The notes: a model not told the origin generated them from the sequence alone. A stretch of DNA of 64,000 nucleotides from Pantoea sp. Eser (GCA_009830035.1 SZZY01000012.1:1-64000), one strand, 5' to 3'; numbered from the stretch's first letter, positions 22,295 through 35,322 are shown. Numbers and translations: made by a program.

Positions 22295-23455
22295 TTAACC
22301 CTCGGCTGCGATCCGGAATGCATTATCCAGATCGGCAGTTAAATCTTCATGATCTTCGATGCCGACAGAAACACGCAGCAGCGTGTCGGAAATGCCGGCT
22401 GCGGCCCGCGCTTCTGCCGACATTCCCGCATGCGTCATGGTCGCGGTGTGGGAAATCAGACTCTCCACTCCGCCTAGTGATTCCGCCAGCGTAAATAGCC
22501 GCAGCGCTTTCAGGAAGCGGCGCAGCAAAGCCTCATCACCGTCGACCTCGAAGCTCAGCATCGCGCCAAAGCCTCGCTGCTGGCACACTGCATATTCGTG
22601 TCCGGCGTTTTCCGGCAGCGAAGGATGATACAACTTTTTCACCAGTTTCTGTTGCTCCAAGTAATCAACAATAGCTAATGCGTTGCGTTGCGCGGCGGCC
22701 ATGCGTGGCGCTAAGGTCCGGATGCCGCGCAGCAGCAGATAGCTGTCAAATGCGGAACCGGTGACGCCAATATTGTTGGCCCACCACGCCAGGTCGGTCG
22801 CCAGCTGAGGATCTTTAGCGATGACCGTGCCCGCCACCACGTCGGAATGACCGTTGAGGTATTTGGTGCAGGAGTGAATGACCAAATCCGCGCCCAGCGC
22901 CAGCGGATTCTGTAACGCCGGGCTCATAAAGGTGTTATCCACCACGCTCAAGGCGCCGGCAGCGCGTGCAGCCGCGCAAATCGCTCTGATATCGACCACG
23001 CGCAACAGGGGATTGCTGGGGCTTTCAATCAGCACCAGCTTCGGCTTTTCATCCAGCGCCGCCTGCAGTGCATTCGGGGCACCCTGATCGACAAACTTCA
23101 CCCGATAAGCGCCGCGCTTGCTCAGGCTGTCGAACAGCCGGTAGCTGCCGCCATAGCAGTCGTGTGGTGCCACCAGCAGATCGCCAGGCTTCAGGAACAC
23201 CGTCGTCGCCAGGTGAATCGCCGACATCCCGGTATTGGTTAATACCGCACCCGCCCCGCCTTCCAGTTCGGCCAGCGTCCGTTGCACTACATCACGGGTC
23301 GGATTGCCGCGACGTGAATAGTCATGTGCGCGTGGCTCATTGAAATCCAAGAAGTTATAGGTGCTGGAGAGGTGAATCGGTGGGACAACGCAGCCATATT
23401 GCTCGTCATCATTCAAACCGCTGCGTACTGCGATGGTTGCCTGTTTGCGCGTCAT
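22295..23455 (-). CDS. metB: Cystathionine gamma-synthase
   Basis: MetB, a PLP enzyme, joins O-succinylhomoserine and cysteine to give cystathionine. The 386-residue product equals E. coli's. The PLP lysine lies in HSCTKYLNGHSD near residue 198, and SRRGNPTRDVVQ near residue 48 is conserved. The frame is open upstream, but ATG 23455 gives MTRKQATIAVRSG. It heads metBL and is divergent from metJ across four MetJ boxes. Confidence 0.97.
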   Translation of the reverse strand: MTRKQATIAVRSGLNDDEQYGCVVPPIHLSSTYNFLDFNEPRAHDYSRRGNPTRDVVQRTLAELEGGAGAVLTNTGMSAIHLATTVFLKPGDLLVAPHDCYGGSYRLFDSLSKRGAYRVKFVDQGAPNALQAALDEKPKLVLIESPSNPLLRVVDIRAICAAARAAGALSVVDNTFMSPALQNPLALGADLVIHSCTKYLNGHSDVVAGTVIAKDPQLATDLAWWANNIGVTGSAFDSYLLLRGIRTLAPRMAAAQRNALAIVDYLEQQKLVKKLYHPSLPENAGHEYAVCQQRGFGAMLSFEVDGDEALLRRFLKALRLFTLAESLGGVESLISHTATMTHAGMSAEARAAAGISDTLLRVSVGIEDHEDLTADLDNAFRIAAEG

Positions 23456-23512
23456 GGGGCTTATTGTTCCTGAAGTGTGAAATGTTGAGGCACAGGATAT
23501 CACCCTCTAATT

Positions 23513-23544
23513 AGACGTCAATACATCTGGACATCTAAATGTCT
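23513..23544. promoter_or_regulatory. Four tandem MetJ boxes between metB and metJ
   Basis: Four contiguous 8-bp units match the met box: AGACGTCA (23513-23520), ATACATCT, GGACATCT and AAATGTCT (ending 23544). MetJ dimers with S-adenosylmethionine bind such arrays cooperatively. The array can control both metBL and metJ. Confidence 0.9.
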
Positions 23545-23727
23545 TTGCGTATAGATTGAGCAGAAACGCAATAACCGCTAAAATTATGCGTCATCGCCTG
23601 GCGCTCAGCCGATAATTCAGACGCTGTGAGCGAAGAAAACCCGCCATATCAGGGGGGCCAGGCAGGGAAAAATCAGGCATAATTCGCTGATTTCCTCACT
23701 TTTAACGTTTATTAATTAAGGTATCCC

Positions 23728-24045
23728 ATGGCTGAATGGAACGGCGAATATATCAGCCCGTACGCCGAGCACGGTAAGAAGAGCGAGCAGGTCAAGAAGA
23801 TTACGGTTTCTATCCCATTGAGCGTGCTGAAGATTTTAACGGATGAGCGTACACGTCGTCAGGTCAACAACCTGCGTCACGCCACCAACAGTGAGCTACT
23901 GTGTGAAGCGTTTTTGCATGCTTTTACCGGCCAGCCACTGCCAGATGATGTAGACCTGCGTAAAGAGCGCAGCGATGAGATTCCGGAAGAAGCGAAAAAG
24001 ATCATGCGCGACATGGGTATCGATCCTGATACCTGGGAATATTAA
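23728..24045 (+). CDS. metJ: Methionine repressor
   Basis: MetJ is a ribbon-helix-helix repressor that uses S-adenosylmethionine as co-repressor. The 105-residue product equals E. coli's and is nearly identical in sequence. The DNA-contacting strand is KKITVSIP near residue 22, and [17 protein letters not shown] near residue 50 is conserved. It is divergent from metBL. Its operator sites in this window, at metB/metJ and metF, are preserved, so the regulon looks functional. Confidence 0.98.
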   Translation: MAEWNGEYISPYAEHGKKSEQVKKITVSIPLSVLKILTDERTRRQVNNLRHATNSELLCEAFLHAFTGQPLPDDVDLRKERSDEIPEEAKKIMRDMGIDPDTWEY

Positions 24046-24080
24046 TCCGTCAGGCCTGTTTCGCTTAACATCGCTATATT

Positions 24081-24119
24081 TCAGATGAGCAGACTCCGCA
24101 TAGAGTACTGCTCATCTGA
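24081..24119 (+). terminator. Hairpin downstream of metJ
   Basis: A 12-bp perfect stem, TCAGATGAGCAG (24081-24092) with CTGCTCATCTGA (24108-24119), is followed by CCTTTCT. The T-run is poor, but the place suggests it ends metJ. From here to 24343 no gene is seen, and the sequence becomes AT-rich. Confidence 0.65.
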
Positions 24120-24343
24120 CCTTTCTATGCGGTCATGCCTCTTTATCCTCCTCCTCTCCCGCGATTTTGACCTCTGGCAGAATAATTTATTCAGACAATT
24201 ATTAATATCCATTGTATTTTTATCAGGATAATTCCATTCCCGTATGAGAGTGTATTCAACGCCTTAATGGAGGAATTACTATTGTTCCCGATTAGTTGAC
24301 TCCGTAAGATTTCCGCAAAAGCAATGAGTTTGCAGGAAGTATA

Positions 24344-26127
24344 ATGGCAGTAAAATCTATAACAAAAAACAAAAGCACTTATTTTTAATTATTAATCTTT
24401 TTTGCCCTTGCGGCCTGTTCCTTTTCCGGCCGGGCGGGTGCTGCGCTACCGGTGACAGAAAAAAAATAGCGAAACCCATGCACTGTTACAGGACCAGGTT
24501 CGCAAACAACAGTTAATTCCTAAACCGCAAAAAAGCGCGTCTGAGAAAAAAGATATTGAGCATACGGAGATCGATTTTCCTGATGAATCAAAATACTACC
24601 GAATCGATAAAATTCATTTACGCCAGGATAGCAAAAAACTTGATCTTGAAAATTTAAAATATTTTACCTCTCAGGCAGAAGGTAAATGCCTGGGCGTTGC
24701 AAGCATAAATTTGCTGGCAAAAACGTTACGGAATGAAATCATCAGGCTGGGTTATATCACGACGCGGGTTAATTTACCCAATCAGGATCTTTCAGGTCAT
24801 GCATTAACATTTGAAATCAATGCCGGTAAAATTGGCAATATCGTTATTAATAAAGCGATTGGCGATTATATCAATCTCCGCAATACCCTGCCGCTAAAAG
24901 CGGGCGACATTCTCCAACTTAGCGATCTCGAACAGGGTAGCTTTAATCTGCAGCGCGTACCGGGTTCACAGGTCAGGGTCAATGTATTACCTGGCAGTGA
25001 GAAAAATGAAAGTGACCTTTATATCCAGCGCGAACAGGATAAATACTGGCAGGTAGGGGCATGGCTCAATGATGCGGGTTCGATCACAACCGGTCGTTAC
25101 CAGGGCGGCGCAGCACTCTATTTAAATAATATCACTTCACTCAGTGACACGTTATATGCTTCATATGGCCATAATATCGCGCCAAAACATACTGTAAAAG
25201 GTAACAGCAATAAATATATTATTCTCTGCCATGGGGTTACTGGTGGCTCGATCTGTACGCCAGCCGGAGTCAGTATCAGCAATACATGACCGGTAACTGG
25301 GCCAACTGGCGACTGAATAATAAAAACATCTACTATAGCGCGCAACTTAATCGCCTGATCTCGCGCACTAAACATCAGACAACGACCGCTGGCCTGCAAA
25401 TATTCAATACCGAATCCCGCTATGCGCTCAATGATTTCAATCTCGTCAGCATGCATAAAAAAATGCGGGATGGAAAGCCGTATTGCAACATCAGCTCAGT
25501 TACGATAATGCTGGTCTGGGGGCCAGCCTGAGTTATCAAAAGAAGATGCCATTTTTTAATAGTCATCAGACTGTTGAGCAGGAATACAAGCTTATTGATA
25601 AAGAAGGCCGGATTGTCACATTAGACCTGGAAGGCTCAGTGAACTTCCTTTTTTACGGTAACTGGCTGAACTATTCCCCCCATTTCAGCCTGCAATATTC
25701 ACCCGATAATCTTTCTTCGCTAAACCGTTTTTCGCTGGCAAACCGCTGGACAGTGCGCGGCTTCGATGGCGAAAGTTCGCTTCAGGATAATAAGGGATGG
25801 TTCTGGCGCAACGATATCAGCTGGATATTGACCGGCAAGCCGGTACAGCCTTATATCGGGGTTGATACAGGCCAGGTCTACGGTAAAAAAAGCCAACAAT
25901 ATTATGCAGGAAAGACCGTCGTCGTCAGCGTGATTGGTTTACGCAGTCAGTATCGGAAAACGAACATGGATATATTTTCTGGCACGCCACTTAAAAAGTC
26001 ACAGGGCTTTCACACGGATCCTCTTACGCTGGGTTTCTCGCTGCAATGGAAATACTCAGAAAAGGAGGATTATTTTACGATAACCACAGATACACAGCAT
26101 TTTAAACATCAACACTTTAAGGGATGA
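24344..26127 (+). pseudogene. Two-partner secretion outer-membrane transporter (TpsB), decayed
   Basis: This is a FhaC/ShlB-type transporter that would export the TpsA next to it. From ATG 24344, after an AGGA ribosome site, the frame meets TAA at 24386-24388 in what should be the signal peptide. The frame then shifts at an A8 run (24459-24466). A POTRA-like region follows. A 2-bp insertion near 25220 splits SLPWGYWW of the barrel, and another shift occurs near 25480. The last part carries the conserved TVRGFDGESSL motif and ends at 26127, overlapping the tpsA start (ATGA). The region is AT-rich compared with its neighbours, which suggests acquisition by transfer. Four separate lesions make function very unlikely. 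Confidence 0.88.
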
Positions 26128-27734
26128 AAATGAAAAAGCATAAAATGAATGTATTATTTCTGGCTACTCTGGCTATTTTCAGCTGCCAGCCTGCCTTTGC
26201 TGCACTTCATAGTTACACGCATGCAAACGGTTCAACAGTCGTTAACATTAATAAAGCCGATGCGAATGGTCTTTCGCATAATATGTACCAGAGTTTCAAG
26301 GTCCCCTCTCAGGGCATGATCATTAATAATAGTACAAAAGATTTGATCAGTTAAAGCGGTAATATTGCGCATAATAGTAATCTCGAGGGTTCTGACGGCC
26401 TGATTATTAATGAGGTCATTTCAAAAAATCCGTCGTTACTCAACGGCTTTATAGAAGTTGCTGGCCAAAAAGCAGATGTGATTATCGCCAATCCTAACGG
26501 CATTAGCTGTTCTGGCTGTGGCTTTATCAATACTGGCCGGGCCACGCTCACCACCGGCACGCCAAAATTCAGTGAGGGCGCATTAACCGGCTTTAAAGTT
26601 GAACAAGGTACGATTAATGTCAGTGTTAATGGCCTGAAAGGGGCAGATTATACCGATCTGCTGGAACAGAAAATTAATGTTATGGGGCTGATTGAAACCA
26701 GCCAGTTGAAGGCTATCGCAGGTAGCTATAATTACGACATCGCTTCCGCACTGGCGACGACTGAGGGAAATAGCCAGCGTTACGGTAACAGTATCGATGT
26801 AAGCGCGCTGGGTGGCGTAACGGCGGGCATCATTCAGCTGCAAACCACTGAGGCGGGTGCCGGGGTAAATAATAACGGCACACTAAACGCCGGCAGCCTT
26901 TTTATTAACTCAAATGGCGCGCTGATCAACAATGGCACCGTTGAAAATAAAATTACCAGCGTTAACGCTCTCACCGGGATAACCAATAATGGTGATCTTT
27001 CCTCTTATCTTACCGTATTGAAGACAGCCGGTTCGTTCACGAACAATGGTACGATTAAAGCCACTGCTTCAGTTGATATTGTCAGCGGCGGGGCATTCTC
27101 TAACAGCAGCAATGCACAAATCGATGCAGATGGCGATATCGGTATCGTTTCTTTCGCCGGTAACATGGATAACGCCGGTAAAATCAGTAGTGTGAAAAAA
27201 CTGGCACTGCAGACTGGCTTTGCGCCGATTGACGGGGTAATTTCGCCTTTCGCCAACACCAGCGTATTTAATTCAGGCTCACTGCAGGCTGATAATATCA
27301 GCCTGAACGCAGTTAAAGAGATTAATCTCTTGTCAGGTGGAAATGTCACCGCGCAAAGCGCAGCGTATATTTCTGCTGAAAAATTGTCCAACGACGCGAC
27401 CATAACTGGTCAGAACGCTTATATCGTTGCCGATGAGGTGCGGAATAGCGGGGTAATGCAGACCACCGGACTGTTAAGTGTATCTGGCGAAAAAGGCATC
27501 ACCAATACCGGCACGCTAAAAGCAAGAACCTTAGCACTGGCAACTAATGAGAAAATCAGTAATTCATCCTGTGTATGGTGGATATTTTGTACTTCAGGCA
27601 CTATGGAGGCGGATAAAATCACCATTACTGCACCTAAGATCGCGAATCTCCGTGAGCTGGATGGTAACTACAATACGCAGACACTTGAGCTAAATAAACC
27701 TGCGGCACTATCAGAACCGGGCACCAGTCTGTAA
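26124..27734 (+). pseudogene. Short TpsA exoprotein with N-terminal TPS domain, nonsense mutation
   Basis: The product begins with a signal peptide (cleavage likely after QPAFA, about residue 28) and the haemagglutination-activity domain typical of TpsA proteins, with NPNGISCSGCGF near residue 125. Beta-helix-like repeats rich in NNGT and NSG follow. A TAA at 26352-26354 interrupts the frame at codon 77, inside the TPS domain; Gln CAA to TAA would explain it. Reading continues in the same frame to 27734. Without the stop the protein would be about 536 residues, short for this family, so a large C-terminal part may have been lost earlier. It pairs with the broken tpsB. Confidence 0.87.
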
Positions 27735-27758
27735 TAAAAGCCCCGGTCTGTAAGAAAG

Positions 27759-27802
27759 CCGACATAAAAAAACCCAGCCGAGGCTAGGTTTTTTTATGTC
27801 GG
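27759..27802. terminator. Bidirectional terminator between tpsA and rpmE
   Basis: A 16-bp stem (27759-27774 with 27787-27802) contains seven A on one arm and seven T on the other, plus an inner GCC/GGC pair. It is suited to end both converging transcripts. Confidence 0.88.
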
Positions 27803-27829
27803 ACCCGCAGGCCCGAATGCCATTTGATC

Positions 27830-28045
27830 TTATTTTTTGGTGCCTAGCACGCTGAAACGCTTGTTAAAGCGGTCAACACGGCCACCAGTTGCAACTTCAC
27901 GCTGCTTACCGGTGTAGAACGGGTGGCACTTACCACAAACGTCCAAGTTCAGTTCGTGAGTCAGCGTAGAACGCGTGTGAATCACGTTACCGCAAGTACA
28001 GTTGATGGTAACTGCTTCGTATTTCGGGTGAATACCTTGTTTCAT
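27830..28045 (-). CDS. rpmE: 50S ribosomal protein L31, zinc-binding form
   Basis: L31 is a small protein of the large subunit that bridges to the 30S head. The 71-residue product has the four-cysteine zinc site (CTC near residue 16 and CGKC near 37) and the conserved [20 protein letters not shown]. The frame is open upstream, but ATG 28045 gives [10 protein letters not shown] at the family length. It is divergent from priA, as in E. coli, and is intact. Confidence 0.97.
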   Translation of the reverse strand: MKQGIHPKYEAVTINCTCGNVIHTRSTLTHELNLDVCGKCHPFYTGKQREVATGGRVDRFNKRFSVLGTKK

Positions 28046-28254
28046 GGGAAACCTCATATAAGGCCGTGTCGCTCTCCGTGCCAGGTCGTAACCCGCACAG
28101 CACCACACGCGGTTGAACAATAAATAAAGGGTGGGCTCCGGCAAGATCTTTCTCACCGAAGGCGCAACATTATACAGCTAACTTCTGATTGCTGCAAATC
28201 TCTGCTGAGATACCCGCCACCGGGGCCAGCGTGTACACTATCTTCCCCCAATGA

Positions 28255-30471
<2,217 letters not shown>

Positions 30472-30630
30472 TGCGGCTGACACTGCGAGCCCGATCGAAA
30501 AAAGTAGCATAAGTCACAATTTTTATGCAAATTAAGTAACAACCAGCCGGGCAATCGTTAGCAATGTTGCCCTGCTTGCTTTTAGGACAGGCGAAACAGA
30601 ATCGAACGCGCCATAACGCGTCAGGAGCAT

Positions 30631-31671
30631 GTGTTGGAGCAGAATCAACAACCGCCCGCCGCCACCATGAAAGACGTAGCGGAAAAAGCGGGCGTCTCGA
30701 CCGCCACCGTTTCGCGTGCGCTGATGAACCCGGAGAAAGTCTCTGCCGCCACCCGGCAGAAAGTTGAACAGGCGGTTGCGGCGGTGGGATATGCGCCGCA
30801 TGGACTGAACCGCAACGCGCGCCGCAACGATACCCAGACCATTCTGGTGATTGTTCCCGACATCTGCGATCCCTTCTTCAGCGAAATCATTCGCGGCGTC
30901 GAAGTCACGGCGGCCGGAGAGGGTTATCTGGTACTGATTGGCGACTGTGCGCACCAGAATCAACAGGAAAGAACCTTTCTGAACCTGATGCTGACGCGGC
31001 AAATCGATGGCATGGTGCTGCTGGGTTCACAGCTGCCGTTTGATGCCAGCGTCGATGAACAGCGCAACCTGCCACCGATGGTGATGGCGAATGAGTTTGC
31101 GCCGGAAATGTCACTGCCTACCGTACACATCGACAACCTGACCGCCGCGTTTGAAGCAGTCAATCATCTGCTGCAGCTGAGACACCGGCAAATCGCCTGT
31201 ATTGCCGGACCGGAAGAGATGCCGCTTTGTCAGTATCGCCTGCAGGGTTACGTCCAGGCGATGCGCCGCAGCGGGTTAACCGTCGATCCCACCTATATTG
31301 TGCGGGGCGATTTTACCCTTGAAGCGGGCGTGGCGGCGATGAAGCAGCTGCTGTCGCTGCCACAACCGCCACGCGCCCTGTTCTGTCACAGTGATATTAT
31401 GGCGCTCGGGGCGATGAATCAGGCCAGACGCAGCGGACTGCGGATACCGGAAGATCTGTCGGTCGTCGGGTTTGATGATATTGAGCTGTCGCGTTACTGT
31501 GAGCCGCCGCTGACTACCGTGACGCAACCGCGCTATCAGATCGGCCAGGAAGCGATGTTGCTGCTGCTGGATGAGCTGCAGGGCAAACGCGTCAGCAGTG
31601 GATCGCGGCTGCTGGATGCCGGGCTGACCATTCGTGGCAGCACGGCACCAGCAAAAAAGCGTGAAAAATAA
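30631..31671 (+). CDS. cytR: LacI-family nucleoside regulon repressor
   Basis: CytR represses nucleoside uptake and catabolism genes together with CRP and is released by cytidine. The product has a LacI helix-turn-helix near residues 13-35 (MKDVAEKAGVSTATVSRAL) and a periplasmic-binding-protein-like ligand domain. The start is uncertain: GTG 30631 lies 3 bases after AGGAG and TTG 30634 has better spacing. The order priA-cytR-ftsN matches E. coli. It is intact. Confidence 0.95.
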   Translation: MLEQNQQPPAATMKDVAEKAGVSTATVSRALMNPEKVSAATRQKVEQAVAAVGYAPHGLNRNARRNDTQTILVIVPDICDPFFSEIIRGVEVTAAGEGYLVLIGDCAHQNQQERTFLNLMLTRQIDGMVLLGSQLPFDASVDEQRNLPPMVMANEFAPEMSLPTVHIDNLTAAFEAVNHLLQLRHRQIACIAGPEEMPLCQYRLQGYVQAMRRSGLTVDPTYIVRGDFTLEAGVAAMKQLLSLPQPPRALFCHSDIMALGAMNQARRSGLRIPEDLSVVGFDDIELSRYCEPPLTTVTQPRYQIGQEAMLLLLDELQGKRVSSGSRLLDAGLTIRGSTAPAKKREK

Positions 31672-31824
31672 GCGAAATCTGGCACTTTTTTCAGTGGATT
31701 CTTAAGGCGAACACTGCTGGTCAAAGTTCCGACCCTTAAGTAACATGGCGGACTCCTTGCCGGGCGCGTAAGAACCATCAATTCGCCTATTTGGCACTAT
31801 TTTTTGAAGGGTATCAGAACGATA

Positions 31825-32658
31825 GTGGCACAAAAAGATTATGTAGGCCGCGGGCGTTCAACAGGGACGCGTCGCAAAAAAAGCCCCAGCCGTGGCAAGA
31901 AGAGTAAGGGCAGTTCGGGAACATCAAAATTGATGATTGTACTGGCGGTTGCGGTGTTGGTGACCTTTGCCGGTGGCTTATGGTTCCTGACGCATCACAA
32001 GAAAGAAGACGTGCCGGTCATTACGGATCATAAAGCCAACGGTAATGGCTTACCGCCTAAGCCAGAAGAGCGCTGGAAGTACATCAAAGAGCTGGAAAAT
32101 CGTCAGGTCACCGTGCTGACGCCTATCGAGCCCTCTTCAGGCGGCGAAGTGAAGTCGCAGACTCAGCTGACCGACGAGCAACGCCAGTTGCTGGAGCAGA
32201 TGCAGGCCGACATGCGTCAGCAGCCAACGCAGCTGAACGAAGTGCCGTGGAACGAACAGACGCCAGCCCAGCGTCAGCAGACGCTGCAACATCAGCAGCA
32301 GTTGCAGCAACAACAGCGTCAGCAGCAAAACGTACAGCGCCAGACGCAGCCTGCCCCGATTACGCGTGAACTGGTGTCACAACCGAAACCGCAGGAAACC
32401 GCGAAGGCAAAACCCGCTGAGAAAGCCTCTTCTCAGCGCTGGATGGTGCAATGTGGCTCTTTCAAAGGTACTGACCAAGCGGAATCGGTGCGTGCCGGCT
32501 TAGCCTTCGAAGGTTTTGAAAGCCGGATTATCACCGGCGGCGGCTGGAATCGTGTGGTTATCGGGCCTTATAAAGACCGCGCCACCGCCGACAGCACCCT
32601 GAAACGCCTGCGCAGTTCCGGTCACTCCAGCTGTATTCCGCTCGCCGTCGGGGGTTGA
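31825..32658 (+). CDS. ftsN: Cell division protein FtsN
   Basis: FtsN triggers septal peptidoglycan synthesis at the division ring. The product has a basic cytoplasmic tail, one membrane segment at about residues 36-56 and a Gln-rich periplasmic linker (about residues 110-190), and ends in a SPOR domain beginning near RWMVQCGSF. GTG 31825 gives VAQKDYVGRG, like E. coli MAQRDYVRR, and 277 residues. A TTG seven codons upstream is also in frame. E. coli FtsN has 319 residues; the difference is in the linker. It is intact. Confidence 0.94.
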   Translation: MAQKDYVGRGRSTGTRRKKSPSRGKKSKGSSGTSKLMIVLAVAVLVTFAGGLWFLTHHKKEDVPVITDHKANGNGLPPKPEERWKYIKELENRQVTVLTPIEPSSGGEVKSQTQLTDEQRQLLEQMQADMRQQPTQLNEVPWNEQTPAQRQQTLQHQQQLQQQQRQQQNVQRQTQPAPITRELVSQPKPQETAKAKPAEKASSQRWMVQCGSFKGTDQAESVRAGLAFEGFESRIITGGGWNRVVIGPYKDRATADSTLKRLRSSGHSSCIPLAVGG

Positions 32659-32747
32659 AACCCGTCAAACCCGCCCCATATCTGTTTGCATGAACCTCCG
32701 CGCCAAGTACGCGGAGCCTTTTTCCGAATGCAACAAGGGGTCTGCCC

Positions 32748-33278
32748 GTGACAACAATAGTAAGTGTACGACGCAACGGCCAGGTAGTTATTGGCGGTGA
32801 TGGCCAGGCTACGCTCGGCAATACCGTGATGAAAGGCAACGTTAAAAAAGTGCGTCGTTTATACAACGATAAAGTGATCGCCGGGTTCGCTGGCGGCACT
32901 GCAGATGCCTTCACCCTGTTTGAACTCTTCGAACGTAAACTGGAAATGCATCAGGGTCACCTGGTGAAAGCCGCGGTTGAGCTGGCCAAAGACTGGCGTA
33001 CTGACCGCATGCTGCGCCGCCTTGAAGCATTACTGGCTGTCGCCGATGAGTCAGCGTCGCTGATCATCAGCGGCAACGGTGATGTCATCCAGCCTGAAAA
33101 TGATCTGATCGCCATCGGTTCCGGTGGTCCTTTCGCCCAGTCAGCCGCCCGTGCGCTGCTGGAAAATACTGAGATGGGTGCACGCGACATCGTCGAAAAA
33201 TCGCTGAACATCGCGGGTGATATCTGCGTCTACACTAACCATAACGTTAATTTCGAAGAATTACCTTCCAAGGCGTAA
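32748..33278 (+). CDS. hslV: ATP-dependent protease subunit HslV (ClpQ)
   Basis: HslV forms the proteolytic core of the HslUV protease. The 176-residue product equals E. coli's. After removal of the first Met the N-terminal Thr is the nucleophile (TTIVSVRR), and GDGQATLG near residue 18 is conserved. The start is GTG at 32748. It is followed 10 bp later by hslU in the same operon. Confidence 0.97.
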   Translation: MTTIVSVRRNGQVVIGGDGQATLGNTVMKGNVKKVRRLYNDKVIAGFAGGTADAFTLFELFERKLEMHQGHLVKAAVELAKDWRTDRMLRRLEALLAVADESASLIISGNGDVIQPENDLIAIGSGGPFAQSAARALLENTEMGARDIVEKSLNIAGDICVYTNHNVNFEELPSKA

Positions 33279-33288
33279 GGATTAAAAC

Positions 33289-34626
33289 GTGTCTGAGATG
33301 ACTCCGCGCGAAATCGTCAGCGAGCTGAACCGTTTTATCATTGGCCAGGATAGCGCTAAGCGCGCCGTGGCTATTGCGCTGCGTAACCGCTGGCGCCGCA
33401 TGCAGCTTGACGAAGAACTGCGCCATGAAGTAACACCGAAAAACATTCTGATGATCGGCCCGACCGGTGTCGGTAAAACCGAGATCGCTCGTCGACTGGC
33501 TAAATTGGCGAACGCGCCGTTTATTAAGGTTGAAGCGACCAAATTCACCGAAGTGGGTTACGTCGGTAAAGAAGTGGACTCGATCATCCGCGACCTGACT
33601 GACTCCGCGATTAAAATGGTCCGCAGTCAGGCAATTGAAAAGAACAAATACCGTGCCGAAGAGATGGCGGAAGAGCGCATCCTTGATGTGCTGATCCCAC
33701 CGGCGAAAAATAACTGGGGCCAGCCAGAACAGGCACCTGAGCCGTCAGCCGCCCGCCAGTCTTTCCGTAAAAAACTGCGTGAAGGCCAGCTGGACGACAA
33801 AGAAATTGAGATCGACCTGGCCGCCAGCGGCCCGGGCGTTGAGATCATGGCGCCTCCGGGTATGGAAGAGATGACCAGCCAGCTACAGTCGATGTTCCAG
33901 AATCTCGGCGGCCAGAAACAGAAGCCACGCAAGCTGAAGATTAAAGAAGCGATGAAGCTGCTGGTGGAAGAAGAAGCGGCCAAACTGGTCAATCCGGAAG
34001 AGCTGAAACAGGAAGCGATTGAGGCGGTCGAGCAGCACGGTATCGTATTTATCGATGAGATCGACAAAATCTGTAAGCGCGGCGGCCAGAATGCCGGCGG
34101 CCCGGATGTGTCACGTGAAGGTGTTCAGCGCGACCTGCTGCCGCTGGTTGAAGGCTGTACCGTTTCAACTAAGCACGGCATGGTGAAAACTGACCATATT
34201 CTGTTTATCGCCTCCGGTGCTTTCCAGGTGGCCAGTCCTTCCGATCTGATCCCGGAACTGCAGGGTCGTCTGCCGATTCGCGTTGAGTTGCAGGCGCTGA
34301 CCGTGAAAGATTTCGAGCGCATTCTGACTGAACCGAACGCCTCGGTCACCGTGCAGTATAAGGCGTTGATGAACACTGAAGGCGTTAACATCGACTTCAC
34401 CGCCGACGGTATCCGTCGTATCGCTGAAGCGGCCTGGCAGGTGAACGAGACCACCGAAAACATCGGTGCGCGTCGTCTGCATACTGTGCTGGAGCGTCTG
34501 ATGGAAGATATCTCTTATGACGCCAGCGATCGTCACGGCGAATCCGTCACCATTGATGCTGACTATGTCGGTAAACATCTGGATGAACTGGTGGCCGACG
34601 AAGACCTGAGCCGCTTTATCCTCTAA
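33289..34626 (+). CDS. hslU: ATPase subunit HslU (ClpY)
   Basis: HslU unfolds substrates and feeds them to HslV. The 445-residue product has Walker [10 protein letters not shown] near residue 57, Walker [11 protein letters not shown] near 250 and the C-terminal LSRFIL tail that docks into HslV. The start is GTG at 33289. It is intact. In E. coli menA follows, but here only a terminator and 156 bp separate hslU from rraA. Confidence 0.97.
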   Translation: MSEMTPREIVSELNRFIIGQDSAKRAVAIALRNRWRRMQLDEELRHEVTPKNILMIGPTGVGKTEIARRLAKLANAPFIKVEATKFTEVGYVGKEVDSIIRDLTDSAIKMVRSQAIEKNKYRAEEMAEERILDVLIPPAKNNWGQPEQAPEPSAARQSFRKKLREGQLDDKEIEIDLAASGPGVEIMAPPGMEEMTSQLQSMFQNLGGQKQKPRKLKIKEAMKLLVEEEAAKLVNPEELKQEAIEAVEQHGIVFIDEIDKICKRGGQNAGGPDVSREGVQRDLLPLVEGCTVSTKHGMVKTDHILFIASGAFQVASPSDLIPELQGRLPIRVELQALTVKDFERILTEPNASVTVQYKALMNTEGVNIDFTADGIRRIAEAAWQVNETTENIGARRLHTVLERLMEDISYDASDRHGESVTIDADYVGKHLDELVADEDLSRFIL

Positions 34627-34650
34627 TCAGGTCGATCAGCACTTTTCTCA

Positions 34651-34678
34651 AGCCCAGCCATCCGGTTGGGCTTTTTTA
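34651..34678 (+). terminator. Terminator after hslVU
   Basis: AGCCCA and TGGGCT arms enclose a further CC/GG pair and the loop ATCC, followed by TTTTTT. It lies 25 bp after the hslU stop. Confidence 0.85.
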
Positions 34679-34782
34679 TGCATGCTCTTGATGCAACGCT
34701 GCTTTTCTCCACTGGAGATTTTGCTAACAATCAGCATAAAGCGATATACTTACCGCTCCTGTGGCAAACAGACGAAACCCTT

Positions 34783-35268
34783 ATGAAATACGATACATCT
34801 GAACTCTGCGATATCTACCATGAAGAAGTGAATGTTGTTGAACCGCTTTTTTCAAACTTTGGTGGGCGCACTTCATTCGGTGGTCAGATTACCACAGTGA
34901 AATGCTTTGAAGACAACGGCTTACTTTACGACCTGCTGGAAGAAAATGGCCGGGGTCGAGTGCTGGTGATTGACGGCGGCGGCTCGGTGCGTCGGGCGCT
35001 GGTCGATGCCCAGCTGGCGCGCCTGGCGGCCACTAACGAGTGGGAAGGCCTGGTGATCTACGGTTCGGTTCGTCAGGTTGATGAGCTGGAAGAGCTGGAG
35101 ATCGGCATTCAGGCGATTGCGGCAATTCCGGCTGGTGCAGCGGGTGAAGGGATTGGTGAAAGCGACGTGCGCGTCAATTTTGGCGGCGTCACCTTCTTTT
35201 CCGGCGACCATCTCTATGCCGATAACACCGGTATTATCCTGTCAGAAGACGCGCTGGACCTCGAATAA
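34783..35268 (+). CDS. rraA: Ribonuclease E activity regulator A
   Basis: RraA binds RNase E and modulates RNA decay. The 161-residue product equals E. coli's, starting [12 protein letters not shown] at ATG 34783, with FGGRTSFGG near residue 25 and [12 protein letters not shown] near 69. An upstream in-frame start at 34666 overlaps the hslU terminator and lacks similarity. In E. coli it follows menA, which is missing here. It is convergent with zapB. Confidence 0.97.
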   Translation: MKYDTSELCDIYHEEVNVVEPLFSNFGGRTSFGGQITTVKCFEDNGLLYDLLEENGRGRVLVIDGGGSVRRALVDAQLARLAATNEWEGLVIYGSVRQVDELEELEIGIQAIAAIPAGAAGEGIGESDVRVNFGGVTFFSGDHLYADNTGIILSEDALDLE

Positions 35269-35283
35269 CGCCAGCCATGAAAA

Positions 35284-35307
35284 ACGGGTGCCTGAGCACC
35301 CGTTTTC
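35284..35307. terminator. Bidirectional terminator between rraA and zapB
   Basis: ACGGGTGC (35284-35291) pairs with GCACCCGT (35296-35303) around the loop CTGA. A residues precede it and T residues follow it, and the two genes converge here. Confidence 0.85.
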
Positions 35308-35322
35308 ACGTCAGCTGAGGCT

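Noticed and set aside
32250-32350. A CAG/CAA-rich repeat that looked like a microsatellite
   Set aside because: It encodes the Gln-rich periplasmic linker of ftsN and is normal for that protein.
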